A stretch of DNA of 30,884 nt from a virus: the IMG/VR virus record IMGVR_UViG_3300018080_003472, positions 1 through 30,884 of that record. One strand, written 5' to 3'. Positions 21,321-29,641 of this stretch are shown here, piece by piece. The first letter of the stretch is position 1; each line of letters opens with the position of its first letter. A program made the position numbers and the translations under genes. The notes beneath the pieces were generated by a model. That model did no database searches, was not told where the DNA came from, and saw only the letters and a program-made list of their open reading frames with translations.

Positions 21321-21791
21321 TTATTCTACCTCTTGAATAACACACAGCCATCTACTAACAAATTCCCAAGAGTCATCATCTCTGACGATCTCGTCACCTA
21401 TCCTTTTTCTATTCCATAGGCCAATGTCAGCTGTGGTTTGTGTTTTTGAATATCCAACCCATAGGTCTGGGTTTCTCAGTGTGTTGTTTATATCATGCCT
21501 GTCTTGCAGAATAACCCGCTGCAGGTTTTGATAGCTTGAATCTATTGTTGGGTATTTTATCCTGATCTCATATTCATGATCAGAAACGCGATCAAAAAGA
21601 TCTGTTGGCTCCACATCTTCTGAAGAGCCAGACCATTCAACATAGAATGCGCGAATTTCCCCGCTCTGGTCGCCTGGCTCTAGGTCCCATGGATCATATT
21701 GCCTAAAGCGCTTTCTGTTTGCCAGAGTTGGCACCATGATCTGAAGGTTCCACGCTATATTGTCTGCCACCCTATGCGCATTGGTAGACAT
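21321..21791 (-). CDS. Tail terminator / tail-completion protein candidate
   Basis: A 156-residue product. The ATG at 21791 overlaps the previous stop (TAATG). Sequence pieces: NAHRVADNIAWNLQIMVPTLANRKRF (N-terminal helix), EIRAFYVEWSGSSEDVEPTDLFDRVSDHEYEIRIKYP (alternating strand and loop), ILQDRHDINNTLRNPDLW and EFVSRWLCVIQEV. A helix followed by a beta-sheet in ~150 residues, encoded just before the tail tube gene, is typical of gpU/Gp17-like terminators that cap the tail and join it to the head. Similarity is structural in feel rather than recognisable at sequence level. Confidence 0.55.
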   Translation of the reverse strand: MSTNAHRVADNIAWNLQIMVPTLANRKRFRQYDPWDLEPGDQSGEIRAFYVEWSGSSEDVEPTDLFDRVSDHEYEIRIKYPTIDSSYQNLQRVILQDRHDINNTLRNPDLWVGYSKTQTTADIGLWNRKRIGDEIVRDDDSWEFVSRWLCVIQEVE

Positions 21792-22699
21792 TATCTCACC
21801 AAGTCCAGAACTCTGTTGTCTGTTTCGTCTGCAGAAGATGACTCGTCTTGATCTGTGTCATGCCAGCTAAGGGTGGCTATTGCCGTTTCCTTTGACTCGT
21901 CAATTCTGCTTTCAATGCGATCAAGCGCTTCAGCCTGATCAAGGTTGCGCATGATTTTGGTGCCAGACTCCTGAAGCAAAAGCGCCAGCTCCCAGTAAGC
22001 CCAGTCTTCCAGATCTTCCGGGCTAACAACAAGGGCAGGCCTTTTCCCCAAATGCCTTAGCTCCCTTTTTATTTGCTCCCATGCCAGACCTCTTTGCCGC
22101 CTATAATCTTCGCCTTGTTGTTCTTCAAATTCTTGGCGCATAAGATCTGGCCAACGGCGCTTGATCCCGGCAACTGAAAGCGGATTCACCAATGGGTGCA
22201 GCACAACATCAAAAACCTGCGTAACGGTATAGTTGCCGCTGTCTGTTGCATATGTGGCGGTGGCAACGTTGGTATCCCTTAGCGTGTCTATATCTGCCGT
22301 CTGCAAGGCATAATAGAAACGGGTCCCAACAAATGTATCAGAATTTGCGTAGTCATACTCTATTGGCTCATCCAAAAGAATTTCTTTTGTGGATGAGTTA
22401 ACGCCGACTACGCGCACCCTTTCAGACTGGCCCAGGGAATTTGTGATCAAATATGTTGAACCAACAGATATGCCCGTTTCGTCTGCAACAGTAACAGACT
22501 CGTCGCCGATTGACGCAGACGCGGAAATTGTAGTGCTAACATTGTCTATCGTCACATTCGTGTCAGCTGCGGCAGATAGTTCAACGCCGTGTTTGGTCTT
22601 AGTGCCAACCTCTGGCGTGCTCGTTGGCCGGCCTTCCAGCGATTCAAAAACCAAAGACTGGCCGGCTTGATCTTTGATCAATTCAGGCCTAACCGCCAT
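21791..22699 (-). CDS. Head-tail connector / neck protein candidate (302 aa)
   Basis: The ATG at 22699 overlaps the previous stop (TAATG). The N-terminal half is beta-rich (GDESVTVADETGISVGSTYLITNSLGQSERVRVVGVNSSTKEILLDEPIEYDYANSDTF). The C-terminal half is helical and charged (IKRRWPDLMRQEFEEQQGEDYRRQRGLAWEQIKRELRHLGKRPALVV; EDLEDWAYWELALLLQESG; ALDRIESRIDESKETAIATLSW). Two-part proteins in this slot between capsid and tail terminator act as head-completion or adaptor proteins. The helical half with DxEDWAYWELALLLQ resembles gp6/gp15-like adaptor helices in pattern; the assignment is inferential. Confidence 0.5.
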   Translation of the reverse strand: MAVRPELIKDQAGQSLVFESLEGRPTSTPEVGTKTKHGVELSAAADTNVTIDNVSTTISASASIGDESVTVADETGISVGSTYLITNSLGQSERVRVVGVNSSTKEILLDEPIEYDYANSDTFVGTRFYYALQTADIDTLRDTNVATATYATDSGNYTVTQVFDVVLHPLVNPLSVAGIKRRWPDLMRQEFEEQQGEDYRRQRGLAWEQIKRELRHLGKRPALVVSPEDLEDWAYWELALLLQESGTKIMRNLDQAEALDRIESRIDESKETAIATLSWHDTDQDESSSADETDNRVLDLVR

Positions 22700-23130
22700 T
22701 AGCTGAATCCAATGAATGTATCAACAACCGGGTTTGTTCCGCCTGGCAATGCTGCCAGCTTGGTTGCCACCCTGTTGAATACTCTGCCCACGTTGATCTG
22801 ATAACACACGCCGAAGTCTCCGGCTGTTTGCCTAACGTCTGTGTCTGTTTTTTCCGTGAGGTCTTCGAGCATGAACCATTTGTCAACCGTAACGGCTGCG
22901 CCTGCAGCTGTTTCCGCATCTTCAATGAGGCCAAACACGCGAACATGGTGAGATCTTGTGCCAGAGTCAGCCGCAGAATATACGGCGACCTGGGTTTTTA
23001 AAACATTGCCGCGCCCATCTGGAATGGCGACGCCATCAGATGTTGTGCTCGGTGGCTCCTGCGCCGTGGCCTGGTCTGACAGGTCTTGAATAAATTTTGC
23101 CTGACCCAATACTTCCGTGAATTCAGCCAT
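22699..23130 (-). CDS. Virion structural protein, head region (143 aa)
   Basis: The ATG at 23130 has GGGG within the upstream 9 bases. The product is moderately acidic with a helical start (AEFTEVLGQAKFIQDLSDQATAQ), beta-type middle (RSHHVRVFGLIEDAETAAGAAVTVDKWFMLEDL) and end (VCYQINVGRVFNRVATKLAAL). It sits between the beta-repeat protein and the connector-like gene in the head block and is coupled to the latter by TAATG. A connector or minor capsid role is likely, but I do not recognise the family. Confidence 0.5.
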   Translation of the reverse strand: MAEFTEVLGQAKFIQDLSDQATAQEPPSTTSDGVAIPDGRGNVLKTQVAVYSAADSGTRSHHVRVFGLIEDAETAAGAAVTVDKWFMLEDLTEKTDTDVRQTAGDFGVCYQINVGRVFNRVATKLAALPGGTNPVVDTFIGFS

Positions 23131-23141
23131 GGGTTATCCCC

Positions 23142-23678
23142 TTATGCTTCGATGGTGACAACACAATGCAGAGATGGCGTTGCAGAGGCGGTGTCCCAGT
23201 CTGCGCTTGTGGTTACTTTCACGCCAATTAGCTGGCCGGCTGTAAACGTGTCTGTGTCTTTGTCTTGCCTGCCAAATGCAATCTGCGTGTCTGTATCATC
23301 CAAAACAGCCTGAAGGCCAGTGACACTGCCATCAACCGTTGCATCAACAGTGCAGGTACCAGCCGTTCTTGCAGACTCGGCCCATACGGCAATACCGGTT
23401 ATTGAGCCAGGCTTGTCCGTTGGAAAACCGAGAATTGCAGCATCGCCCGCAGAATTGACAGCCAGTGCAACCGCAGATTGCGATTCTGCGCAATCAGCCT
23501 GAGAAAACGAAAACCGACACTCAAAGCCGCCAGACGCGGAAACGTCACCACTGAACGTGCCAGTTGTGCCAGAGATTGCGCCGGCAGAGGTCACAGAGTC
23601 GACGGACAGTGCAGCGCCGCTAACAGCGCCAGTGGCTGTGACAGTGCCATCTGTTGAAATATTATCTTTCGTATACAT
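23142..23678 (-). CDS. Repeat-rich head decoration / fibrous protein (178 aa)
   Basis: ATG 23678 (MYTKDN) is chosen because CGGAG lies 5 bases before it; a longer frame to 23705 would start inside the hairpin described at 23694-23720. Residues 1-50 are Ala/Ser/Thr/Val/Gly repeats (GTVTATGAVSGAALSVDSVTSAGAISG) like the shafts of phage fibres. The rest is a compact beta domain with paired cysteines (FECRFSFSQADCAES, GTCTVDATVDGSVTGLQAVLDDTDTQIAFG, IGVKVTTSADWDT). It immediately follows the major capsid gene, where head fibres and decoration proteins are often encoded. Confidence 0.6.
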   Translation of the reverse strand: MYTKDNISTDGTVTATGAVSGAALSVDSVTSAGAISGTTGTFSGDVSASGGFECRFSFSQADCAESQSAVALAVNSAGDAAILGFPTDKPGSITGIAVWAESARTAGTCTVDATVDGSVTGLQAVLDDTDTQIAFGRQDKDTDTFTAGQLIGVKVTTSADWDTASATPSLHCVVTIEA

Positions 23679-23693
23679 TGTTTCTCCGAAAAT

Positions 23694-23720
23694 GCCAGGC
23701 CCCAAACTTCAGGGCCTGGC
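23694..23720 (-). terminator. Hairpin after the major capsid gene (partial terminator or mRNA processing site)
   Basis: GCCAGGCCC (23694-23702) pairs perfectly with GGGCCTGGC (23712-23720) around a 9-base loop. It lies 42 bases past the capsid stop. On the minus strand it is followed by ATTTTC, a weak T-run. Position after the most abundant head protein is typical of attenuating terminators that favour capsid over downstream genes. Confidence 0.5.
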
Positions 23721-23761
23721 TAAAACGATCCAGGAAAGAAAAAGCAAAAACCCAGATCGGC

Positions 23762-24643
23762 TTATGCTCCAGGGGAACCGAAAATACCACGCCAAATTTT
23801 GGCGCCAGCTGCAAAACGCATGTCCGCAGTGTAAACCATGTTCCCTGTTGGTCCGTCGACATAGGAACCGGTAACAAACGGGCGCCGCACGACAGACACA
23901 AGGCCGTGATTCATGGCTTGAAGGAAAAATGCGTCATCGTCGGTTAGCCATGGATCTGTGACCAGCTCCATTTTGTTCTTGAACCAGTTCACTTGGTTGT
24001 CAGTGGTGCCGTATTCGAGATCTGAACCAATGATCTGGCTGGCGGTTTTTTCTAGTTCGGGCGGCACAATCATTCGCACAGGGCGAAGAGGAGAAACGCG
24101 GCCACGGTGATCAACGGTTCGCATCATGGTGTACATGCATTCCGTCAGGGAGGACACAGACAGGTCACTGGAGACAGTCAATTCATTTTGTTCCGTTCCG
24201 GAAACAAGCGGGTGGTCAAGGGCCAAAAGGGCCTTTTCGTCACCATACGTGGTGGTGAAACCAGTGTTGAGAATGGATGCGTGGTTGATGGCAAGCCGTT
24301 CAGCTGCGGCGCGACCGAGATCTGCGGCAGTGTCGGCCACAACGCCAACCATGTCATCCTCTTCCATTTCCTTAGTCACGGCAAAGGACTTGCCATAGGA
24401 AACCATGGTCAACTCATAGCTGTACTGCTGAAGGGCATCATCCGACGGGTAAACATCACCCTCGGCTTTTTGGTCCATGGTGCCAAGTCCAGCATAAACA
24501 GCATACTTTTTGGTTGGCTTGTCCGCCGTTTCAAGGTTGAAATACAGCTGGTAGGGAAGTGGCACTGCTTCGAAAGATTCGAAGATGTGCTCTTCAACGT
24601 TTTTGTCATAAACGTTGGAAAAATTTGCTTCGATCATTGACAT
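23762..24643 (-). CDS. Major capsid protein
   Basis: A 293-residue product. The ATG at 24643 follows AAGAGGT with a 6-base spacer. Recognisable stretches are the N-arm (MIEANFSNVYDKNVEEHIFESFEAVPLPYQLYF), YSYELTMVSYGKSFAVTKEMEEDDMVGVV, then LGRAAAERLAINHASILNTGFTTTY and the P-loop-like PVRMIVPPELEKTASQIIGSD, ending with GNMVYTADMRFAAGAKIWRGIFGSP. These match HK97-fold capsid proteins of the Mu-F-like type, including a D/E-rich spine-helix region. It lacks an obvious delta domain; a scaffold is encoded separately (25431-26069). No maturation protease gene is present nearby. Confidence 0.85.
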   Translation of the reverse strand: MSMIEANFSNVYDKNVEEHIFESFEAVPLPYQLYFNLETADKPTKKYAVYAGLGTMDQKAEGDVYPSDDALQQYSYELTMVSYGKSFAVTKEMEEDDMVGVVADTAADLGRAAAERLAINHASILNTGFTTTYGDEKALLALDHPLVSGTEQNELTVSSDLSVSSLTECMYTMMRTVDHRGRVSPLRPVRMIVPPELEKTASQIIGSDLEYGTTDNQVNWFKNKMELVTDPWLTDDDAFFLQAMNHGLVSVVRRPFVTGSYVDGPTGNMVYTADMRFAAGAKIWRGIFGSPGA

Positions 24644-24657
24644 ATTGTTACCTCTTT

Positions 24658-25107
24658 CTAGTCAATTTGCGCCAAGAGGTGCTTGTTGATTTTGAATTTC
24701 CAGCGGCAATTTGCCGTTGCTGGCGCGTCATCTGGAAGGGCTGCGATCAACTTGAAAACGTCAGTGCTGCTCGCATCTTCATCAATTTGCATGATTCCGG
24801 TTGTACCAACGAGATCAACCTCATCTCCGGCGCCAACACCACTTGAATCTGCATTGGCAGTGCCAATAAAAACGGTGTCGGGATCGTCCCAGACCGGGAC
24901 CATTGTACTGGCAGCCAGGCCGGAACAGTCGCGTGCTATAACGCCCAGCAGTGCTGCACTGGAATCAAGTGCAACGTCAACAAGGTTGCTTGTGAGAATA
25001 ACTGCGTCGCCAGCCGCAAGGGTTTGTGACGCGGCAATAGGGTAATAGTTCATACGGGCCTCAGGATCTGCAGGGAAAAAACCCTTCCTGTTTTCTGCTT
25101 GTCCCAT
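24658..25107 (-). CDS. Head decoration protein candidate
   Basis: A 149-residue product. The ATG at 25107 follows AGAGGT. A short charged start is followed by a beta-barrel pattern (ASQTLAAGDAVILTSNLVDVALDSSAALLGVIARDCSG; DEVDLVGTTGIMQIDED). This is the arrangement of capsid-stabilising decoration proteins (DUF2190/gpD-like), and it lies directly upstream of the major capsid gene with a 14-base gap, as those usually do. Probably forms trimers at the capsid surface. Confidence 0.65.
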   Translation of the reverse strand: MGQAENRKGFFPADPEARMNYYPIAASQTLAAGDAVILTSNLVDVALDSSAALLGVIARDCSGLAASTMVPVWDDPDTVFIGTANADSSGVGAGDEVDLVGTTGIMQIDEDASSTDVFKLIAALPDDAPATANCRWKFKINKHLLAQID

Positions 25108-25110
25108 TTT

Positions 25111-25434
25111 CTACCTCTTTGAATGGTTTTTGATGTGGGGGTGTCCATCTACAATGGATGACTCCCGGTTGATTCTGTCCTTTTCAAGGAAAAATTCATT
25201 TCTGGAAATTGCCATTTCTTCAGGCATGTACATCACAACATGGCCAGGCAGGTTGCTTGTTTGTGTTTCATCAACAACCCATCCCATCATTTTTTTTAAT
25301 TCAACATTGGCTTGCCAGACATGCCTATATCGTTTGCCTGGTTCCTTGTTGGCCAGTGCCGTGCGATCTTTTCGGGTCCAGTCATGTCCCGTTGTTATGG
25401 ATTTTTCCCCGATATTGACTGTTGTTTTTTTCAT
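25111..25434 (-). CDS. Small conserved head-region protein (107 aa), unrecognised
   Basis: The ATG at 25434 overlaps the scaffold stop as ATGA. The product is basic and polar (KKTTVNIGEKSITTGHDWTRKDRTALANKEPGKRYRHVW; LKKMMGWVVDETQTSNLPGHVVMYMPEEMAISRNEFFLEKDR) with no membrane segment. Three bases separate it from the decoration protein. No motif recognised; it is likely a minor structural or assembly protein because it is locked into the head operon. Confidence 0.55.
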   Translation of the reverse strand: MKKTTVNIGEKSITTGHDWTRKDRTALANKEPGKRYRHVWQANVELKKMMGWVVDETQTSNLPGHVVMYMPEEMAISRNEFFLEKDRINRESSIVDGHPHIKNHSKR

Positions 25435-26069
25435 TTGCCTTTTCCTTTTTTGCCCATCATGTGCTCGAAAGATCTTTTGATGAGCTGCTCTTTCCTTTGC
25501 TCTGGCGTCAAATTTTGCGCCGGCTGCGGTGGACGTATTGCGCCAGATAAAAAGCCATCATTGCCTTTGTGCTCAGCCTGTCCCATTGTGGAAATTAGCT
25601 TGGCAATGTGGTCTTTTTTGGATTCCGGGTCTAGGTTTGCTGGTACAAGGTCCCTGATATGCTCTGGAAGTTTTTCCATCATTTCAGCGTTGCCCGCTTC
25701 AATTCTTTCAATGCGGGCTTTTTCTCTTTCCTCATACTCTGCCAGCTTGGCCGCTAGGCCCTCTGCCTTTTCCTTGAATTGGTTGCGCTCTTGGGAAATT
25801 GTTTCATTCAATTCTTTGAATTTTCCCTGTTCTTCCATCTTGGATCTTTCTTCCAAGCGTTTTTCTTCCGCAATTTTTTCAAGCTCGGCTTCTAGCTGTT
25901 TGATCCTTTTTCCAGATCCACGCAATTTTTTTAAAGCAAATTCTTCGGCAACTTGCTTGGCGTATGCTTCCGCTTCTGCCTTGGTCATTACTTCATTTTC
26001 TACAGCCTCGTTTTGCGAGCCAGTTTGTTTTTCCGGTTGCTCGGTTTCCGGATAGACTGCATCGTCCAT
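25431..26069 (-). CDS. Capsid scaffolding protein
   Basis: A 212-residue product. The ATG at 26069 follows AAAGGA. An acidic, disordered N-terminus (ETEQPEKQTGSQNEAVENE) is followed by a long Glu/Lys coiled coil (AEAEAYAKQVAEEFALKK to KARIERIEAGNAEMMEKL) and a short basic C-terminal helix (QLIKRSFEHMMGKKGKGK), the usual capsid-binding end of scaffolds. It lies between portal and capsid genes, the standard position. No Ser protease motif, so it is not a protease-scaffold fusion. Confidence 0.75.
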   Translation of the reverse strand: MDDAVYPETEQPEKQTGSQNEAVENEVMTKAEAEAYAKQVAEEFALKKLRGSGKRIKQLEAELEKIAEEKRLEERSKMEEQGKFKELNETISQERNQFKEKAEGLAAKLAEYEEREKARIERIEAGNAEMMEKLPEHIRDLVPANLDPESKKDHIAKLISTMGQAEHKGNDGFLSGAIRPPQPAQNLTPEQRKEQLIKRSFEHMMGKKGKGK

Positions 26070-26092
26070 TTGAGTTTTCCTTTATTCCAGGC

Positions 26093-27685
26093 TTATTCAG
26101 CGCCTGGCTCTGTTGGTTTGCTGTCCCTAACCACGGGGCCCATGGCACCATTTTGCTCGGCTGTCATGGATTCATTAGAAAGATCTGCAGGAATATTCCT
26201 TGCAGACTTTATATTTTGAATTTCTGATAATTGCTCAATGTTGCGCGTTAGATAGTCAAGTGCCCTGTCCTCGCTCCACGTTGGATGGTCTTGCAAGATC
26301 AAGTCAAGCAATGAGCTGGCCCCAACGCTGGCTTTTTGTTTGGCAAATTCAAGGTTTGCCATCGGATCTGTCGGGTATGTTATCGGGGCATGGATAACTT
26401 CAAGCTGCACGTTTGGATCTGGCGCATTTGGAATATTGTGCATCTTTGCTATCAAGCAAAATTTCCTATAATATTCCGCTTCAGCCTCTTTGAATATCTC
26501 TTCATTTCTTTCACGACGTTCAACAAGGCCCCGCTCTGACAGCTCCGCTACACTACTTGTCTGATATGACGTTTTACGTAACTTTTCAGCATTAATGCCT
26601 CGGCTAGCAGCGGCGCGGATCTCATCTGCGTCAATAACAGACTGCAGCTTTGTAAAGTCCACCTGCCAGTCAACAAGCTGAAAGCTGGGAGTTGCTGCGC
26701 GTATTTTTACAATGGCGCCAGGATCTAATAGCTGGCTTTCAACCTTAGGAATGTCTTCACCTGCAACAACAAGCTGCTTATGGCTGGACATCTTCAAAAG
26801 GTAATTCATGTATGTCTGCTGCCGACCAGTTTTCAATGTGAGCTGAATTAAGTCTTCCCCGGTTGACTGGTCCCAGAAATGTGGATGATGTGGGCTTTTA
26901 TGAATGAATACAAATGGCAATTCCCCAATGGGGTTTTCCCAACCTTCTGCATCATCTGGTATCTCAATGCCCGTTGCAGGATCAAGCCGTCTATGTTTTT
27001 CATCAAATAGACCACGCCAGTTATCTGTCCAAAAATGATAGTGGGTTTTGTCTTCACCCTCTATCGTTGTGAATTCATCAATAAGCAAAACAGACTCTGG
27101 TTCACTTGTGTCTGAATTTGAAAATGAAACACAAACAGCATCGCCAGCCGTCCACCTGTGACGCACAACCTTTTTTCCGTTGCGTTCAATAATAGTGGGC
27201 CAGACAACAACATCGTTGAATGCCTGCAGTGCCGTTTCAACTGTCTGCCAAAATGTCCCAAACTTGGTGCCGTTGGTTAGATCAATATATTTTTGACCAC
27301 TCTCTGGCGGTTCTGTGAATCTGCGCGCATGGGAGCGGTACAGGGTGGCCATCTCTTGCCATATGTCGCGGCATGGGTTCCTTGAGATGTCTACAAGGTT
27401 GCCCGTGGATCCACAAACAGCCTGATATATGGACCATGATAGCCTATTTTTCAGGTCTTCCCTGAGTAGATATTGCCAGCTGTCCCACAGTATAGATCTT
27501 CGCCGCGCTATTCTGTCGCGCCTGGTTTTCTCTCCGTTTGTTTCCGAAAAGGTAATAAGATCTCGGGCAACGTCAACAAAGTCTTTGACACTGCGGAGCT
27601 TTGTTTCTAGTACGATTTCTTCTATGCGCGTTCGCGGATAGATAACATCGTTTTCGGGTATGTCATAGGCAACAGATAGTGCCAT
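26093..27685 (-). CDS. Portal protein
   Basis: A 530-residue product. The ATG at 27685 overlaps the TerL stop (TAATG). N-terminal helices are followed by a wing-like beta region (KYIDLTNGTKFGTFWQTVETALQAFNDVVVWPTIIERNGKKVVRHRWTAGDAVCVSF), then PIGELPFVFIHKSPHHPHFWDQSTGEDLIQLTLKTGRQQTYMNYLLKMSSHKQLVV. Further on are ASRGINAEKLRKTSYQTSSVAELSERGLVERRERNEE and a helical crown end. This mirrors SPP1-gp6/HK97-type portals in size and order, lying between TerL and the scaffold. It would form the dodecameric DNA gate in the head vertex. Confidence 0.8.
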   Translation of the reverse strand: MALSVAYDIPENDVIYPRTRIEEIVLETKLRSVKDFVDVARDLITFSETNGEKTRRDRIARRRSILWDSWQYLLREDLKNRLSWSIYQAVCGSTGNLVDISRNPCRDIWQEMATLYRSHARRFTEPPESGQKYIDLTNGTKFGTFWQTVETALQAFNDVVVWPTIIERNGKKVVRHRWTAGDAVCVSFSNSDTSEPESVLLIDEFTTIEGEDKTHYHFWTDNWRGLFDEKHRRLDPATGIEIPDDAEGWENPIGELPFVFIHKSPHHPHFWDQSTGEDLIQLTLKTGRQQTYMNYLLKMSSHKQLVVAGEDIPKVESQLLDPGAIVKIRAATPSFQLVDWQVDFTKLQSVIDADEIRAAASRGINAEKLRKTSYQTSSVAELSERGLVERRERNEEIFKEAEAEYYRKFCLIAKMHNIPNAPDPNVQLEVIHAPITYPTDPMANLEFAKQKASVGASSLLDLILQDHPTWSEDRALDYLTRNIEQLSEIQNIKSARNIPADLSNESMTAEQNGAMGPVVRDSKPTEPGAE

Positions 27686-29202
27686 TATGCAGCCCTTTGT
27701 TCCATTTGCTCGAATCCTATCGTTGGCTTGAATAGTGCAAATATTGGGTAGCCAGCACTATCAGGCATGTGATCAAGATCTGCGGACTTGTCCGGTTTTC
27801 CGTTAACCAGCTCTTGGTTTTCAAGTGCCAGACACAGCTCTGGGCACTTGTCGGCATCAACAAAAAACCGTGGCGCGCCGTCTGCGTTTCGCATTAGCCC
27901 GTTAATTGCGTCAATTCTGGCCATCACTGGCGGGTTTTTCCGCCTGTGAAACATTTCAAAGCCTAATTTTTCAAGACGTTTTGATGCGCTTGGACCACCC
28001 TTTGAGTGTTGTCCCGTTGCATCATCAAAAACAGCGGCACCACTATATCCTCGGTTGTTCAACATGGTGCCAAGTGTGTGCACGTCGCTGTCCCTGTGAA
28101 GTGCAATTTCATCAATGGCAAACACGCCGGTTTTCCCATTGACCTCTACCACTTTCAAAACCGTTGCAAAATTTCTATTGGTGCCATAGTCAACACCAAT
28201 GACAAAATCGCATTCATAGTCCAATTCGGCTAACATGAATTCCTTGGTGATATCCTTGGCCCAGCCCGCCGATTTTGCTTTTGGCCAGCTTTCACAATGG
28301 GTTTCCCTGTCAAATAGGTAGTAAACTAGGCCTTCTTCTGACTCCCACTTTGCCTGAATTTCTCTGGCATATCTGCCGGGATCCATAATTGACTTGGCCA
28401 GGGCAAATGCTGTTCCTTCTCCAGTTTCAATAAATGGGTTTTCTTCCGAAGGAAACCTATAGAATTGTGCTTTGCCCTCTACCCTGAAACGCTCACACCG
28501 CGTTCTGAATACGCCAAGCCTTGGTGTTCCTGTGTGCCAGACCTGGAATTCTTCACCGCCGTCTGACAGGGCTGGCATGGCCAACTCAATAGCCTGATCT
28601 GATATGCTTTGGCTTTCATCAAAGGCCTGCCAGCCTATGCCCTCACCTATCAAGCTATCTGGTTTGTGTGCAGACATGAACTGCACACTTGCTCCATTGT
28701 GTAGCCTAATGAATTTTTCGGTTGTGTTTATGTAGTCTATCCATTCATATGGAAGGCCTTTCAACATATAGGCCCACATAATTTTGGATTTTGGAAATGA
28801 TGGGCAAACTATCTGCCCACCTATCCCTGGTTTCTCAACAAGGTTAACCAGACCCTTGTATCCAGATCCGCGTGACTTTCCACCGCGCCGACCAGATATG
28901 ACCATGATCAGCCTGGACTCAAAGTCCATTATAAATTTGAATTGGCGCCTGTGTACATCTAGCGTATGCACTCTCAACTTGGCGCGTTCCCTTGCCAGGT
29001 CATGCGGCGCCGTTTCTATCTGATGGGCTATTTCCTCATCTGATAGATACCTTTTTTCCCACTTGTTCCAGCGTCCGCCGAATATCCTCGAATACTCGCC
29101 AGTTTCTTTGCATCTTAGTCTTATGGCTATGTCATACTCATTACCAAGGCGGTTATTTTCCAGCCAGTGGATGGATCCTTGTAACTTTCGAATCTGCGCC
29201 AT
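27685..29202 (-). CDS. terL: Terminase large subunit (TerL)
   Basis: A 505-residue product. The ATG at 29202 overlaps the upstream gene by 50 bases; no strong ribosome site is visible. The ATPase has Walker A SGRRGGKS (104-110), Walker B IGWQAFDE (191-196) with the catalytic Glu next to it, and coupling motif VWHTGTP (221-227). The nuclease domain has VIGVDYG (D338), then AIDEIALHRD (about 362-371) and VFDDATGQ (D393/D394). These acidic residues bind metal for cutting packaged DNA. This pumps DNA through the portal (next gene) and cleaves concatemers. Confidence 0.93.
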   Translation of the reverse strand: MAQIRKLQGSIHWLENNRLGNEYDIAIRLRCKETGEYSRIFGGRWNKWEKRYLSDEEIAHQIETAPHDLARERAKLRVHTLDVHRRQFKFIMDFESRLIMVISGRRGGKSRGSGYKGLVNLVEKPGIGGQIVCPSFPKSKIMWAYMLKGLPYEWIDYINTTEKFIRLHNGASVQFMSAHKPDSLIGEGIGWQAFDESQSISDQAIELAMPALSDGGEEFQVWHTGTPRLGVFRTRCERFRVEGKAQFYRFPSEENPFIETGEGTAFALAKSIMDPGRYAREIQAKWESEEGLVYYLFDRETHCESWPKAKSAGWAKDITKEFMLAELDYECDFVIGVDYGTNRNFATVLKVVEVNGKTGVFAIDEIALHRDSDVHTLGTMLNNRGYSGAAVFDDATGQHSKGGPSASKRLEKLGFEMFHRRKNPPVMARIDAINGLMRNADGAPRFFVDADKCPELCLALENQELVNGKPDKSADLDHMPDSAGYPIFALFKPTIGFEQMEQRAA

Positions 29203-29641
29203 AGTTTTGCTGTTTTTGCAATCTTTCCCTCCACTCTGTTTCGTAAGCCAGCTTTTTCTCTATCTCGCCAATGTCAAGATATTGCTTGGCTGCCTGTGCA
29301 GCAGCACTGATGGCCTTCAATGCCCTTTGGTGCTCATCCAGTGCCGGCTGGGCTTTGACCTTTTGTGCCAGGTGCCAAAGCATTTGCAGCCAGTGTGTGG
29401 CCTGTGTGCCGTCTTGCTGAGTGTCGATTGCTGTGGGTTGGTCGTTTGCGTTTTCGCCTGCAAACTTGCGTTCTAGTTCTGCCGCCAAATTGCGCGCAGA
29501 TTCTTCATCTTCCCTGTATGACTGTTTCTTTTTCCCGTCTACATAATATGAGACCTGCCAGCCTGGGCCATGTTTTCGCGGGAATACGCTGCCAACCCGC
29601 GTTTTGGGCATGGGCGGCCTGCCTCTACCGCGTTTTTCCAT
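29153..29641 (-). CDS. Putative terminase small subunit with AT-hook and integrase-arm-like N-terminus
   Basis: A 162-residue product. The ATG at 29641 overlaps the GroES-like gene by 17 bases. Residues ~3-10 (KRGRGRPPMP) match an AT-hook. Residues ~17-55 (GSVFPRKHGPGWQVSYYVDGKKKQSYREDEESARNLAAELERK) look like the three-stranded arm-binding domain found at the N-terminus of tyrosine integrases. The rest is helical (HWLQMLWHLAQKVKAQPALDEHQRALKAISAAAQAAKQYL). It sits immediately before TerL, where TerS belongs. Probably DNA-recognising TerS, but no classical TerS helix-turn-helix is recognisable and no integrase catalytic domain is present. Confidence 0.55.
   Translation of the reverse strand: MEKRGRGRPPMPKTRVGSVFPRKHGPGWQVSYYVDGKKKQSYREDEESARNLAAELERKFAGENANDQPTAIDTQQDGTQATHWLQMLWHLAQKVKAQPALDEHQRALKAISAAAQAAKQYLDIGEIEKKLAYETEWRERLQKQQNYGADSKVTRIHPLAGK

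Noticed and set aside
29153-29641. Integrase fragment
   Set aside because: Only an arm-domain-like stretch is seen; there is no R-H-R-Y catalytic domain, and the position next to TerL favours a packaging role.
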